64,000 nt of DNA from Hydrogenobacter sp. (GTDB lineage: Bacteria; Aquificota; Aquificia; Aquificales; Aquificaceae), in NCBI GenBank assembly GCA_028276405.1, contig JAPYWJ010000001.1:43622-107621 (forward strand), given 5' to 3'. Positions 42,582-51,183 of the stretch are shown piece after piece. Position numbers and translations under genes: made by a program. Below the pieces are notes generated by a model. It saw only the letters and a program-made list of their open reading frames with translations. It did no database searches and had not been told where the DNA came from. Numbering within the stretch: position 1 is the stretch's first letter; every line of letters starts with the position of its first letter.

Positions 42582-44450
42582 TTATAGAGGCTTACCCTCT
42601 ATCACATCACCACCTTCTTCACCACTCTTTTGACCTGCCTGTTCGTATATCTTATTTCCTATCTTGGCAGAAGCGTTAAGTACTTTTTCTGTAGCACTTC
42701 TGACTTCCTGAACATCTTGAGCTGAGGTCATTACCCTTTTGGCTTCTTCTATGGTCTTTTCTACTTCAGACACAAGGTCTGCAGAGAGCTTGTCTCTGTT
42801 TTCCCTTAGAACCTTTTCAAGATTATACACATACTGGTCAAGCTGGTTTTTGGCTTCTACAAGCTCCTTCTTCTTTTTATCCTCTTCTTCGTGGAGTTGA
42901 GCTTCTTTTATCATTTTCTCTATCTCTTCTTGGGTCAAACCTGAGGATGCTTGCACTCTTATGGATTGCTCTTTTCCTGTTCCCAAATCTTTGGCGGTCA
43001 CATGTAGAATGCCATCTACATCTATGTCAAAGCAAACTTCTATCTTGGGCACTCCGCGTGGAGCTGGTGGTATACCCGTAAGGTAAAACTTACCCAAGGA
43101 CTTGTTGTCCTTTGCCAAAGGTCTCTCACCTTGAAGAACATGTATCTCTACTTCTGTCTGATAGTCCGATGCGGTGGTAAAGGTCTCACACTTTCTGTAG
43201 GGTATGGGTGTATTTCTGGGAATAAGCACCGTCATAACACCTCCGTAAGTTTCTACCCCAAGAGAGAGAGGTGTTACATCTACAAGCAGAATTTCCTTTA
43301 CTTCTCCTGAAAGGACTCCTGCTTGTATGGCTGCACCTACTGCTACTACTTCGTCAGGGTTTACGCCTTTATGAGGTTCTTTTCCAAAAAATTCCTTTAT
43401 CTTTTGCTGAACTAACGGTATTCTAGTAGAACCACCTACCAGCACCACATCGTCTATGTCTTGGGGTCTTAGCTTAGCATCTTCAAGAGCTCTTTTTACT
43501 ATGTCTATGGTTCTGTTTACCAGATCCCTTATCATCTCTTCAAGTCTTGCCCTTGTGAGGGTTTTCTGAAGGTGAAGAGGTTGGTTGTTAGAGGGGTCTA
43601 TGGTTATAAAGGGGAGGTTTATTTCTGTTTCTAACTTAAAAGACAGTTCCTTTTTAGCTTGCTCTGATGCCTCTTTTAGTCTCTGCAGTGCTGTTCTGTC
43701 CTTGCGCAGGTCTATACCTGTATCCTTCTTGAACTCCTCTATGAGCCATTCCATTATGCGCTCGTCTATGTTGGCACCACCCAAGTGTGTGTCTCCAGCG
43801 GTAGCCTTTACCTCTATCACACCTTCCCCACCTTCCAATATGGACACATCAAAGGTGCCACCACCAAAGTCATATACGAGGATCTTGACATTTTCTTTCT
43901 TATCAAGCCCATAAGCGAGAGCTGCAGCGGTAGGTTCGTTTAGGATTCTTAGTACTTCAAGCCCTGCTATCTTCCCCGCATCCTTTGTCGCTTGTCTTTG
44001 CCTTTCGTTAAAGTAAGCGGGAACAGTGATAACCGCCTTTGTGATCTTTTCCCCCAAGTACGCTTCTGCAGCTTCTTTGAGCTTTTTAAGAACATGCGCT
44101 CCCACTTCCTCTGGTCTTACAAGCCTGCCCGCATTAGGAACATCAAAGCTTGCATCTCCTTTTTCGTCAGGTACCACTTTGTAGGATACCCTTTTGGCTT
44201 CTTCCTTTACTTCTTCAAACTTTCTACCTATAAATCTTTTGGACTCATATATGGTGTTTTCTGGGTCAAGTATAGCACGCCTCTTGGCAGGTTCACCTAC
44301 AAGTATGTCTTTTTCCTTAGTCCAAGAAACTATGGAAGGTGTGAGCCTTGAACCTTCTTGATTGGCTATTACTACGGGCTCATCACCCATCATAACCGCC
44401 ACAACCGAGTTAGTGGTTCCCAAGTCAATACCCAGTATCTTCTCAGCCAT
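42582..44450 (-). CDS. dnaK: Chaperone DnaK (Hsp70)
   Basis: ATP-driven folding chaperone (622 aa). The nucleotide-binding domain has [30 protein letters not shown] and [13 protein letters not shown]. The substrate-binding domain begins near [17 protein letters not shown], and a helical lid follows. The tail ends [10 protein letters not shown] rather than EEVD-like. The promoter TTGACA-17-TATCTT and Shine-Dalgarno GGAGGT lie upstream. dnaJ is elsewhere (56983-58041) and grpE is not in the window. Confidence 0.97.
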   Translation of the reverse strand: MAEKILGIDLGTTNSVVAVMMGDEPVVIANQEGSRLTPSIVSWTKEKDILVGEPAKRRAILDPENTIYESKRFIGRKFEEVKEEAKRVSYKVVPDEKGDASFDVPNAGRLVRPEEVGAHVLKKLKEAAEAYLGEKITKAVITVPAYFNERQRQATKDAGKIAGLEVLRILNEPTAAALAYGLDKKENVKILVYDFGGGTFDVSILEGGEGVIEVKATAGDTHLGGANIDERIMEWLIEEFKKDTGIDLRKDRTALQRLKEASEQAKKELSFKLETEINLPFITIDPSNNQPLHLQKTLTRARLEEMIRDLVNRTIDIVKRALEDAKLRPQDIDDVVLVGGSTRIPLVQQKIKEFFGKEPHKGVNPDEVVAVGAAIQAGVLSGEVKEILLVDVTPLSLGVETYGGVMTVLIPRNTPIPYRKCETFTTASDYQTEVEIHVLQGERPLAKDNKSLGKFYLTGIPPAPRGVPKIEVCFDIDVDGILHVTAKDLGTGKEQSIRVQASSGLTQEEIEKMIKEAQLHEEEDKKKKELVEAKNQLDQYVYNLEKVLRENRDKLSADLVSEVEKTIEEAKRVMTSAQDVQEVRSATEKVLNASAKIGNKIYEQAGQKSGEEGGDVIEGKPL

Positions 44451-44479
44451 CTTTCTACCTCCAAAAGGGTTTTACCTTT

Positions 44480-44508
44480 AAGATACAACTTTAGTTATTC
44501 TTTGTCAA
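44480..44508 (-). promoter_or_regulatory. dnaK promoter
   Basis: On the minus strand TTGACA (44503-44508) is 17 bases from TATCTT (44480-44485). The leader, about 25 bases, ends in GGAGGTAGAAAG before the ATG. The -35 and following AAAG match those of groES. No CIRCE element was seen. Confidence 0.75.
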
Positions 44509-44551
44509 GTTTTATATAAGAAGTTTTAGAAAGGTTTTAGGGGGCTTTATA

Positions 44552-44580
44552 TTGACACAAATCATAAATGGAAGTATATT
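44552..44580 (+). promoter_or_regulatory. Hydrogenase operon promoter
   Basis: TTGACA (44552-44557) is 17 bases from TATATT (44575-44580), which predicts transcription from about 44587. AGGAGG (44596-44601) is 5 bases before the first ATG. It looks like a constitutive primary-sigma promoter rather than a sigma-54 one. Confidence 0.8.
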
Positions 44581-44606
44581 TATGAACTACCATTCAGGAG
44601 GCGATA

Positions 44607-45647
44607 ATGGATAGCCTATACAGCATATATAAACAGCGAGGATACACAAGGAGGGACTTTTTAAAATCCTCTCTTCTACTTGCTACATTTCTCGGTCTTT
44701 CACCCTCTGCTTTTCCTCGTGTTGTTGAAGCACTTGAGTTAAAGCCTAAACCTGTTGTTATATGGCTTGAATTTCAGGATTGTGCAGGGTGTACAGAATC
44801 CTTCATAAGAAGCACAAGCATTTTACCTTCGGATGTGCTTTTAGATTACATCTCTCTTGAGTATCATGAAACACTTATGTCTCCTTCAGGGTTTTATGCA
44901 GAAGAGGCAAAAAGAGAGGCAATTGAAAAGTACAAGGGTAAGTATATACTTGTGGTTGAGGGCTCCCTATCACCTAAAAGTAATGGAGTTTATTGCACAG
45001 TATCCGGTAAATCAAATGTGGAACTTCTTAAAGAAACGGCTAAAAATGCTGGACTAATAATAGCAATAGGAAGTTGTGCAAGCTGGGGAGGCATACCTCA
45101 TGCAGAACCCAATCCCACCGGTGCAATTCCTTTAAGTCAACTCCTTGAAGATAAAAAAGTGGTGAACATTCCCGGTTGTCCCCCGATAGGTGATGTAGTT
45201 GTTGCAGTTATTGCCAGTTACGTCATTACTGGAAAACCACCAGAGCTTGATAGCATGGGCAGACCTAAAGCCTTTTATGGACAGACTATTCACGATAGAT
45301 GCTACAGAAGGCCCTTTTACAATGCAGGTAGATTTGCTAGTTCTTTTGATGATGAAAACGCAAAAAAAGGATACTGTCTTTACAAACTTGGATGTAAGGG
45401 ACCTATAACAAGAAATGCCTGTGCCACCGTAGGATGGAATGGAGGATTGAGTTTTCCTATACGGTCTGGACATCCATGTTTTGGCTGTTCAGAACCCGAC
45501 TTTTGGGATAGGGGATTTATATATTCTCCTCTGTCAGTGGTAGAGGGTGGCTTTAGTTGGAAGAAAGCCCTCGTTGGAGTTGCTTTGGGTGCTGTTTCTG
45601 GTGCTGTAGTCGGCGCAGTTCACAAAAAGCTGAGGGAGGGTAAATAA
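44607..45647 (+). CDS. [NiFe] hydrogenase small subunit (Isp-type uptake hydrogenase)
   Basis: Electron-transferring subunit (346 aa) with a Tat signal (RRDFLK, residues 15-20). Proximal cluster ligands are C59, C62, C157 and C191. The distal cluster uses H229, C232, C257 and C263, and the medial [3Fe-4S] cluster C272, C291 and C294. The proximal motif is CAGCTES and the later one GSCASWGG, so the two extra cysteines of oxygen-tolerant membrane hydrogenases are absent. A C-terminal helix (about 320-340) should anchor it on the periplasmic face of the membrane. The order small-isp1-isp2-large matches group 1e hydrogenases. Confidence 0.95.
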   Translation: MDSLYSIYKQRGYTRRDFLKSSLLLATFLGLSPSAFPRVVEALELKPKPVVIWLEFQDCAGCTESFIRSTSILPSDVLLDYISLEYHETLMSPSGFYAEEAKREAIEKYKGKYILVVEGSLSPKSNGVYCTVSGKSNVELLKETAKNAGLIIAIGSCASWGGIPHAEPNPTGAIPLSQLLEDKKVVNIPGCPPIGDVVVAVIASYVITGKPPELDSMGRPKAFYGQTIHDRCYRRPFYNAGRFASSFDDENAKKGYCLYKLGCKGPITRNACATVGWNGGLSFPIRSGHPCFGCSEPDFWDRGFIYSPLSVVEGGFSWKKALVGVALGAVSGAVVGAVHKKLREGK

Positions 45648-45648
45648 G

Positions 45649-46320
45649 ATGAGCGACGTAGCTTTTTACGATTTTGTGAGGGGACCTTTTTTAAAGCTCG
45701 CCCTTTTTGTATTCTTTATTGGAATAGCTTACAGGTTCTTCAGGGTGGTATTTTTAGGTTTACCTAAGGATTACGCAAAACCCAAAGGAAATCCATACTA
45801 CATGGCTTTGAAAAAGATAGTTATCAAACCCACAATGGGTTGGACTTTCAACGAGATATTTTCAAGGAGAGCGATAAACTTCATGGGTGGTTTTCTTTTT
45901 CACTTAGGATTTTTAGGACTTACTTTCTTAGTGCCTGCTCATGCCTTTTTGTGGCAGGAAATAACCGGTCTGCCTATACCTGGAGTACCAAACATAGTAA
46001 GTGATCTCCTTGCTTACTCAGCCCTTGGATCATTAATAGCACTTACCGTTCATCGTGCGTTGAACCCGGTGCTTAAACTGCTCACAGGGAAAGATGAGTA
46101 TTTAGCTAACTTTCTTATAGGAGCTATACTCTTTACGGGGATTTTGGCTACTAAATGGGCGGGTGGAGGCTTTTATGTGTGGATACTTTCAACGCACATG
46201 TTTTTAGCTGATCTTCTTATTTTATATATACCCTTTAGCAGGCTTTCTCACTTTGTTTATTACTTCCTTTCTGTTGGTTTTATGGGCTGGAATGCAGGAA
46301 AAAGAGGCGTATCCTTTTAG
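45649..46320 (+). CDS. isp1: Isp1-like membrane cytochrome b subunit of the hydrogenase
   Basis: A 223 aa integral membrane protein of the NarI/DsrM type with five or so helices. Histidines suited to haem b ligation occur in LFHLGFLGL (helix 2), the FLVPAHAFL segment, the LTVHRAL segment and the late ILSTHMF and LSHFVYY segments. In Isp-type hydrogenases it passes electrons from the small subunit to the quinone pool or to Isp2. It starts 1 base after the small-subunit stop, so translation is coupled. Confidence 0.85.
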   Translation: MSDVAFYDFVRGPFLKLALFVFFIGIAYRFFRVVFLGLPKDYAKPKGNPYYMALKKIVIKPTMGWTFNEIFSRRAINFMGGFLFHLGFLGLTFLVPAHAFLWQEITGLPIPGVPNIVSDLLAYSALGSLIALTVHRALNPVLKLLTGKDEYLANFLIGAILFTGILATKWAGGGFYVWILSTHMFLADLLILYIPFSRLSHFVYYFLSVGFMGWNAGKRGVSF

Positions 46321-46333
46321 GGGGTGAATAACC

Positions 46334-47644
46334 ATGATTGTGGAATCAAAGGAGGACATAGGACAAGAGGAAATACAGAAGTTTTATGATTTCTGTAAGA
46401 AGAGTATAAATGCTGAGGTTGCCGCTTACTTAGAAGCATGTGTGAGATGCGGTATATGTGCAGAGGCTTGCCTTTTCTACATGGGTCAGAACGTATCAGG
46501 AAGTATAGACCCTTTCCTTACACCAGCCTACAAAGCTGACCTTCTCAGAGAAATATACAAGGAGAACTATACCCTTTTAGGAAGGGTAAAAAAACTTTTA
46601 GGGTTTGGCGTAAAGATCACATCGGAAGACCTAAGAGAGCAGATAAAACTTGCCTTTTATACATGCACCAACTGTGATAGATGCACAAAAGCATGTCCTA
46701 TGGGTATAGACACACCAAGGCTTGTAAGCATAGTAAGGGGTGCATTGACTTATGCAGGATTAACTCCCAAAGACCTTGCAGATGCTACAAACCTTTCTGT
46801 AGAGAAGGGGAGTCCTTTGGGAGTAGACATACCTACTTTCCTTAGTAGAATAGAGTTTATATCAGAAGAGTATGAAGTAGATTTGCCTATTGATAAAAAG
46901 CTTTCGGAATATCTCTATATTCCTTCATCCATTGAACTGATGAAGTTCCCTTCTTCTGTAGCTGCTGCGGGTAAGGTTTTAAACAAATCTGGTGTAAACT
47001 GGACCCTCTCTACGATTGCTCACGAAGCCACAAACTTTGGTCTATTTGCACAAAGCAAGGAAGTTACCAAAGAGATGTTAAAGAGAATACTTGATGGTGC
47101 TAAGGAATTGGGGGTGAAATACATAATAGCTCCTGAGTGTGGGCATGCTTATCAGTCTATGAGGTTCGTTGCACCAAATGTGTTTCCAGAGGAATGGCAG
47201 TTTGAAGTGTTAAATATAGTAGAGTTCATAGACAGGGCGATAAAAGAAGGTAGGCTCAGTATAAAGAAGAAGGTTTTGAAGGAAATAGCAACGCTTCATG
47301 ATTCCTGCCAAATAGGAAGAAGGGGTGGCGTTCTGAGAGAACCAAGAAGTGTATTGAACATGCTTGCGGAAAACTTTAAAGATTCAGTTGTGATTCCAGA
47401 ACACAACATATGCTGTGGAGGTGGGGGCGGAGTGCTTGTAATAAAGGACGCAGACTATTACAGACAGAAGGGATTTATTTCCAAAATGACCCTATTTGAT
47501 AAAGTTGGTGCAAAAACTGTTGTTTGCTACTGTGCTAACTGTATACTTGCCCTAAATAAGAGCAGTCAAGAATTAAATAGAGATTACAAGTTCGTAAGCA
47601 TAGTAGAGCTTGTTGCGGAAGCCATAGAGGAGGAAGAAGCATGA
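46334..47644 (+). CDS. isp2: Isp2-like HdrD-type iron-sulfur protein of the hydrogenase
   Basis: A 436 aa cytoplasmic protein resembling the catalytic subunit HdrD of heterodisulfide reductase. Two [4Fe-4S] motifs are near the N-terminus: CVRCGICAEAC, and CTNCDRCTKACP around residues 110-125. Cysteine-rich CCG-type sequences follow in the second half (HDSCQIGRRGG, HNICCGGGGG, CYCANC). It sits between isp1 and the large subunit, overlapping the latter by 4 bases, with a GGGGGTGA Shine-Dalgarno. Its electron partner in the cytoplasm is unknown; a disulfide or quinone link is inferred from the family. Confidence 0.87.
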   Translation: MIVESKEDIGQEEIQKFYDFCKKSINAEVAAYLEACVRCGICAEACLFYMGQNVSGSIDPFLTPAYKADLLREIYKENYTLLGRVKKLLGFGVKITSEDLREQIKLAFYTCTNCDRCTKACPMGIDTPRLVSIVRGALTYAGLTPKDLADATNLSVEKGSPLGVDIPTFLSRIEFISEEYEVDLPIDKKLSEYLYIPSSIELMKFPSSVAAAGKVLNKSGVNWTLSTIAHEATNFGLFAQSKEVTKEMLKRILDGAKELGVKYIIAPECGHAYQSMRFVAPNVFPEEWQFEVLNIVEFIDRAIKEGRLSIKKKVLKEIATLHDSCQIGRRGGVLREPRSVLNMLAENFKDSVVIPEHNICCGGGGGVLVIKDADYYRQKGFISKMTLFDKVGAKTVVCYCANCILALNKSSQELNRDYKFVSIVELVAEAIEEEEA

Positions 47645-49311
47645 AAAGGTTAGTAATAGACCCTATAACGAGGATAGAAGGACATTTGAGAATTGAAGCA
47701 GAGCTTGAAGGAAACAGGATAAAGTCCGCTTATTCTTCTGGTACTATGGTAAGAGGCATAGAAATAATCTTAAAAGGAAGAGACCCAAGAGAGGCATGGG
47801 TTTTTGCTCAAAGGATATGTGGTGTCTGCACAACCGTGCACGCCTTTGCTTCCATAAGAGCGGTAGAAGATGCCTTAAAGATAGAAGTACCCAAAAACGC
47901 CTCTTTAATAAGGAAGCTTATGATAGGTACGCTCTTTGTCCATGATCATGTAGTACATTTTTATCATCTTCATGCGCTTGATTGGGTGAATCCGTTGCAA
48001 GCCCTAAGGGCTGACCCTGTAAAAGCTTCTGAACTATCACAGAAACTCTCAAGTTACGAAAAGTCTTCACCTTCTTACTTTAAGGAAGTGCAAGACAGGA
48101 TACGTCAGCAAATAGAAAGAAAACAGCTTGGTATATTTAATAGAGGCTACTGGGAGCATCCTGATTACAAACTACCACCGGAAGTAAATCTTATAGCAGT
48201 GGCACACTACTTGGATGCTCTCAACTGGCAAACTCAGATAGTGCAGGTGCATACCATATTCGGTGGTAAGAATCCACACCCTAACTTTGTAGTAGGTGGT
48301 ATGGCTTGCCCCATAGACCTCCAGAGTGATACAGCCATAAACATGGATAAACTCGGGAGGGTAAAAAGCCTTATAGATTCAATGGTAGAGTTTGTGGAAA
48401 AAGTGTACCTTCCGGACCTTATTGCCATTGCAAGTTTTTACAAACACTGGTTTGAAAAGGGAGAAGGTTTAGGTAATTTTTTAGTTCTTGGAGAGCCAGA
48501 AGGAGACTCACACCGCGAAGGTAGGTTTTTCATACCACCCACCCTTATAAAGGGTAGGGATCTAAAGAATTACGAAGATGTAGATTATTCTAAGATAAAG
48601 GAGTATGTGACGCATAGCTATTACAAGTATTCCTCTGGAGACGAGAAAGGACTTCATCCTTTTGAAGGCGAAACGGTTCTAAATTACACAGGTCCAAAAC
48701 CTCCCTACGAGTATTTAAATGTAGAAAGTAAATACAGCTGGCTTAAAGCACCAAGGTATATGGATCTTCCTGTGGAGGTTGGACCTCTCGCAAGGATTTT
48801 AGCTCTTTACGCAAGGGATATGCTTGGTGCTCGGGAGCTCGTAGACTCATACCTTGCAAAACTTGACCTTCCTTTCCAGGCTATGTATTCAACCATGGGG
48901 AGAACCCTTGCAAGGGGTTTGGAAACATATATATACGCCCACGCTATGAAAAGGTGGTATAACGAACTTTTGGAAAATATAAATTCTGGAGACACAAAAA
49001 CATTTAATAGCAGTAAATGGGAGCCATCTACATGGGAAAAGGATGCAAAAGGCTTTGGACTTATGGAAGCACCAAGGGGTTCGCTTTCTCATTGGGTTCA
49101 CATAAAGGACGGTAAGATAGCCAACTATCAAGCAGTAGTGCCCACTACTTGGAACGCCTCACCTAGAGATGTAAAAGGACAGCCATCAGCCTACGAAGCG
49201 TCTTTGGTAGGTCATGAGCTTGCAAACCCTAATGAACCTTTGGAGGTGCTTAGAACTATTCATTCCTTTGACCCATGTCTTGCCTGCGCAGTACACCTTT
49301 ATAAGTTATAA
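47641..49311 (+). CDS. [NiFe] hydrogenase large subunit
   Basis: Catalytic subunit that oxidises H2 (556 aa). Nickel-iron ligands are C60 and C63 in RICGVCTTVH and C546 and C549 in DPCLACAVH. The Arg and Glu near the N-terminus (DPITRIEGHL) are conserved. After H552, where the maturation endopeptidase normally cuts, only four residues remain (LYKL), much shorter than the usual 15-25 residue extension. It overlaps isp2 by 4 bases and is followed by tmk. No hyp maturation genes are in the window. Confidence 0.95.
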   Translation: MKRLVIDPITRIEGHLRIEAELEGNRIKSAYSSGTMVRGIEIILKGRDPREAWVFAQRICGVCTTVHAFASIRAVEDALKIEVPKNASLIRKLMIGTLFVHDHVVHFYHLHALDWVNPLQALRADPVKASELSQKLSSYEKSSPSYFKEVQDRIRQQIERKQLGIFNRGYWEHPDYKLPPEVNLIAVAHYLDALNWQTQIVQVHTIFGGKNPHPNFVVGGMACPIDLQSDTAINMDKLGRVKSLIDSMVEFVEKVYLPDLIAIASFYKHWFEKGEGLGNFLVLGEPEGDSHREGRFFIPPTLIKGRDLKNYEDVDYSKIKEYVTHSYYKYSSGDEKGLHPFEGETVLNYTGPKPPYEYLNVESKYSWLKAPRYMDLPVEVGPLARILALYARDMLGARELVDSYLAKLDLPFQAMYSTMGRTLARGLETYIYAHAMKRWYNELLENINSGDTKTFNSSKWEPSTWEKDAKGFGLMEAPRGSLSHWVHIKDGKIANYQAVVPTTWNASPRDVKGQPSAYEASLVGHELANPNEPLEVLRTIHSFDPCLACAVHLYKL

Positions 49312-49322
49312 TCCTTCAGAGC

Positions 49323-49928
49323 ATGAGAGGATTTCTTATCACCTTTGAGGGTATAGATGGCTCTGGGAAAACTACGCAAGCTGAACTTCTTTACCAATAC
49401 CTAAAAATGAAAGGCTTTAATGTATCCCTCTACAGAGATCCTGGTGGCACACCTTTAGCAGAAAAGATAAGAGAAGTGATCATGGAGTTTTCCATAGACC
49501 CCATTACGGAGCTTCTTCTCTTTGAAAGTGCTCGTTCAAGCCTTGTATGGGAAAAGATACTTCCCGATCTGTCTGCAAACAAAGTAGTAATAATAGACAG
49601 GTTCATAGACTCAAGCGCAGCTTATCAGGGCTATGCAAGAGAAGTAAATCTGGGAACAGTTAGTATACTCAACCACATTGCCATAAGAGGCAGGAAGCCA
49701 GACCTCACTATCATACTGAATGTAAACCTTGAAACTGCCTTGAGTAGAATAAAACAAAAAAGAACTAAGTTTGAGAGCCCTGAACTTTTAAAAAAGGTAA
49801 GGGACGCATACATTCTTATTGCACACTCAGAAAAGGAAAGAGACATACGCATAGTTGATGCCAATAGGAATGAGGAAGAAGTTTTTAAGGAGATAGTTTG
49901 TATAGTGAAGGATAAATTGGGCTTTTAA
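49323..49928 (+). CDS. tmk: Thymidylate kinase
   Basis: Phosphorylates dTMP to dTDP (201 aa). The P-loop is FEGIDGSGKTTQ, and YRDPGGTPLAEKIR and the DRFIDSSAAYQGYAR motif carry the base and phosphate contacts. It follows the hydrogenase operon by 11 bases but has its own TATAAT (49307-49312), overlapping the hydrogenase stop codon, 10 bases before the ATG. There is no Shine-Dalgarno. Confidence 0.95.
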   Translation: MRGFLITFEGIDGSGKTTQAELLYQYLKMKGFNVSLYRDPGGTPLAEKIREVIMEFSIDPITELLLFESARSSLVWEKILPDLSANKVVIIDRFIDSSAAYQGYAREVNLGTVSILNHIAIRGRKPDLTIILNVNLETALSRIKQKRTKFESPELLKKVRDAYILIAHSEKERDIRIVDANRNEEEVFKEIVCIVKDKLGF

Positions 49929-49932
49929 AAGC

Positions 49933-50472
49933 ATGGAGCTTGCTAAACCTATTCTGTCAGTAATCTACAGAGAGGAACATGTATTGAAAGAGTTTTTAAA
50001 GGCTTTAACAGTAGATCATCTCTCAGAACCTTTTGCTTTTGCATCCATACAAAATTACTACTCAAAGGAAATGGGAGGAAGCCTTCTGAAGGTATTTCTG
50101 TCTTTAACGGGTCTTATTAAAAAAGAAGAGCTTGTGAGCTTTAAGCTATGGGCTATGAAAAAGGAAAAAGATTATTCCTCACACGGTAAAAGACAGCTTA
50201 ATATAGACCCAGGCTATGTAGACGAGAACCACCTTGTCCTGACATCTTCTAAAAAGCGCGGAGGAAGGCTTTACTTAGGGAAGGGCGTTTACGCGGAAAT
50301 AGAGTACCTTTTCCTCTATGGAGGCTTTAGAGCTCTCTATTGGACTTATGCAGATTATAGGGATAAGAAGGTAGTAGACTTTTTTGAAAAAGTAAGAAAA
50401 GCATTCCTTGATGAATTAAAGGCTACAAAGCACGGGAGCGAGCTGAGGCTTTTGTCTTTCACCGAGTATTAA
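49933..50472 (+). CDS. DUF4416 family protein
   Basis: A 179 aa protein matching the DUF4416 pattern: an N-terminal LAKPILSVIYREE segment, NYYSKEMGGSL in the middle, then the conserved NIDPGYVDENHLVLTSSKK and LGKGVYAEIEYLF strands with WTYADYRD. The function is unknown. It starts 4 bases after tmk and its 3' end overlaps the convergent murI by 57 bases. Confidence 0.8.
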   Translation: MELAKPILSVIYREEHVLKEFLKALTVDHLSEPFAFASIQNYYSKEMGGSLLKVFLSLTGLIKKEELVSFKLWAMKKEKDYSSHGKRQLNIDPGYVDENHLVLTSSKKRGGRLYLGKGVYAEIEYLFLYGGFRALYWTYADYRDKKVVDFFEKVRKAFLDELKATKHGSELRLLSFTEY

Positions 50473-51183
50473 CTCTATCAGGTTTTTTAAGCTGGGAGAG
50501 TGATCCGTGAAGAAAAGGCTTAAGCTTGCATTCCCTTCATTTTTAACCCAAGGTGCTATCTCTTCGGTAAGAGCACTCGCAGAATCTACTATATGCACTT
50601 CTCCCATGTATCTTTTTATAGCGGGTGATAGTAACGGATAGTGGGTACAACCCAGTATGAGAGTATCTATATCAGTAGATTTAAGTTCTCTTAAATAAAG
50701 ATCAATCACTTTATCTACTATCTCGCCTTCTATAAGTCCTTCTTCTACCAAAGGAACGAAAAGAGGACAAGCCTTTGCGTAAACTACACTTCCTGCGCTT
50801 TTGAGGCTTTCCTGATAAACACCACTTTCTATGGTACTTCTTGTACCTATAACGCCTATGACTTTGTTTTGTGAAACTTCCAGAGCTTTCCTTACGCCGG
50901 GTTTTATAACTCCAAAGACTGGTATACCCAGCTCCCCTTTAAGGACCTCAAGAGCGTAAGAGCTTGCGGTATTGCATGCAACTACCAAAAGGTCAATTTC
51001 AAAGCGCGCAAGAAAGTGTGCACACTCCACACTATAACGTACTATAGTTTCCTTAGACTTTACGCCGTAAGGTACCCTTGCGGTATCACCCAGGTATATC
51101 AGATCAACTTCTGGAAAGGTAGACCTTATGACTTTCAGGACAGTAAGACCACCTACACCCGAATCAAAGATGCCTAATCTCAC
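50416..51183 (-). CDS. murI: Glutamate racemase MurI
   Basis: Supplies D-glutamate for peptidoglycan (255 aa). The N-terminus GIFDSGVGGLTVLK, the first catalytic cysteine in VVACNTASS and the second in ILGCTHYPLL (with the adjacent His) are present. It overlaps accC by 4 bases (ATGA) and ends the five-gene PDO-TPR-DUF3108-accC-murI run. The last 18 or so codons overlap the DUF4416 gene on the other strand. Confidence 0.95.
   Translation of the reverse strand: MRLGIFDSGVGGLTVLKVIRSTFPEVDLIYLGDTARVPYGVKSKETIVRYSVECAHFLARFEIDLLVVACNTASSYALEVLKGELGIPVFGVIKPGVRKALEVSQNKVIGVIGTRSTIESGVYQESLKSAGSVVYAKACPLFVPLVEEGLIEGEIVDKVIDLYLRELKSTDIDTLILGCTHYPLLSPAIKRYMGEVHIVDSASALTEEIAPWVKNEGNASLSLFFTDHSPSLKNLIELILGERQKPQLAPVLCSL

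Noticed and set aside
44607..45647. Oxygen-tolerant (six-cysteine proximal cluster) hydrogenase small subunit
   Set aside because: The motifs are CAGCTES and GSCASWGG, so both supernumerary cysteines are replaced by glycine.
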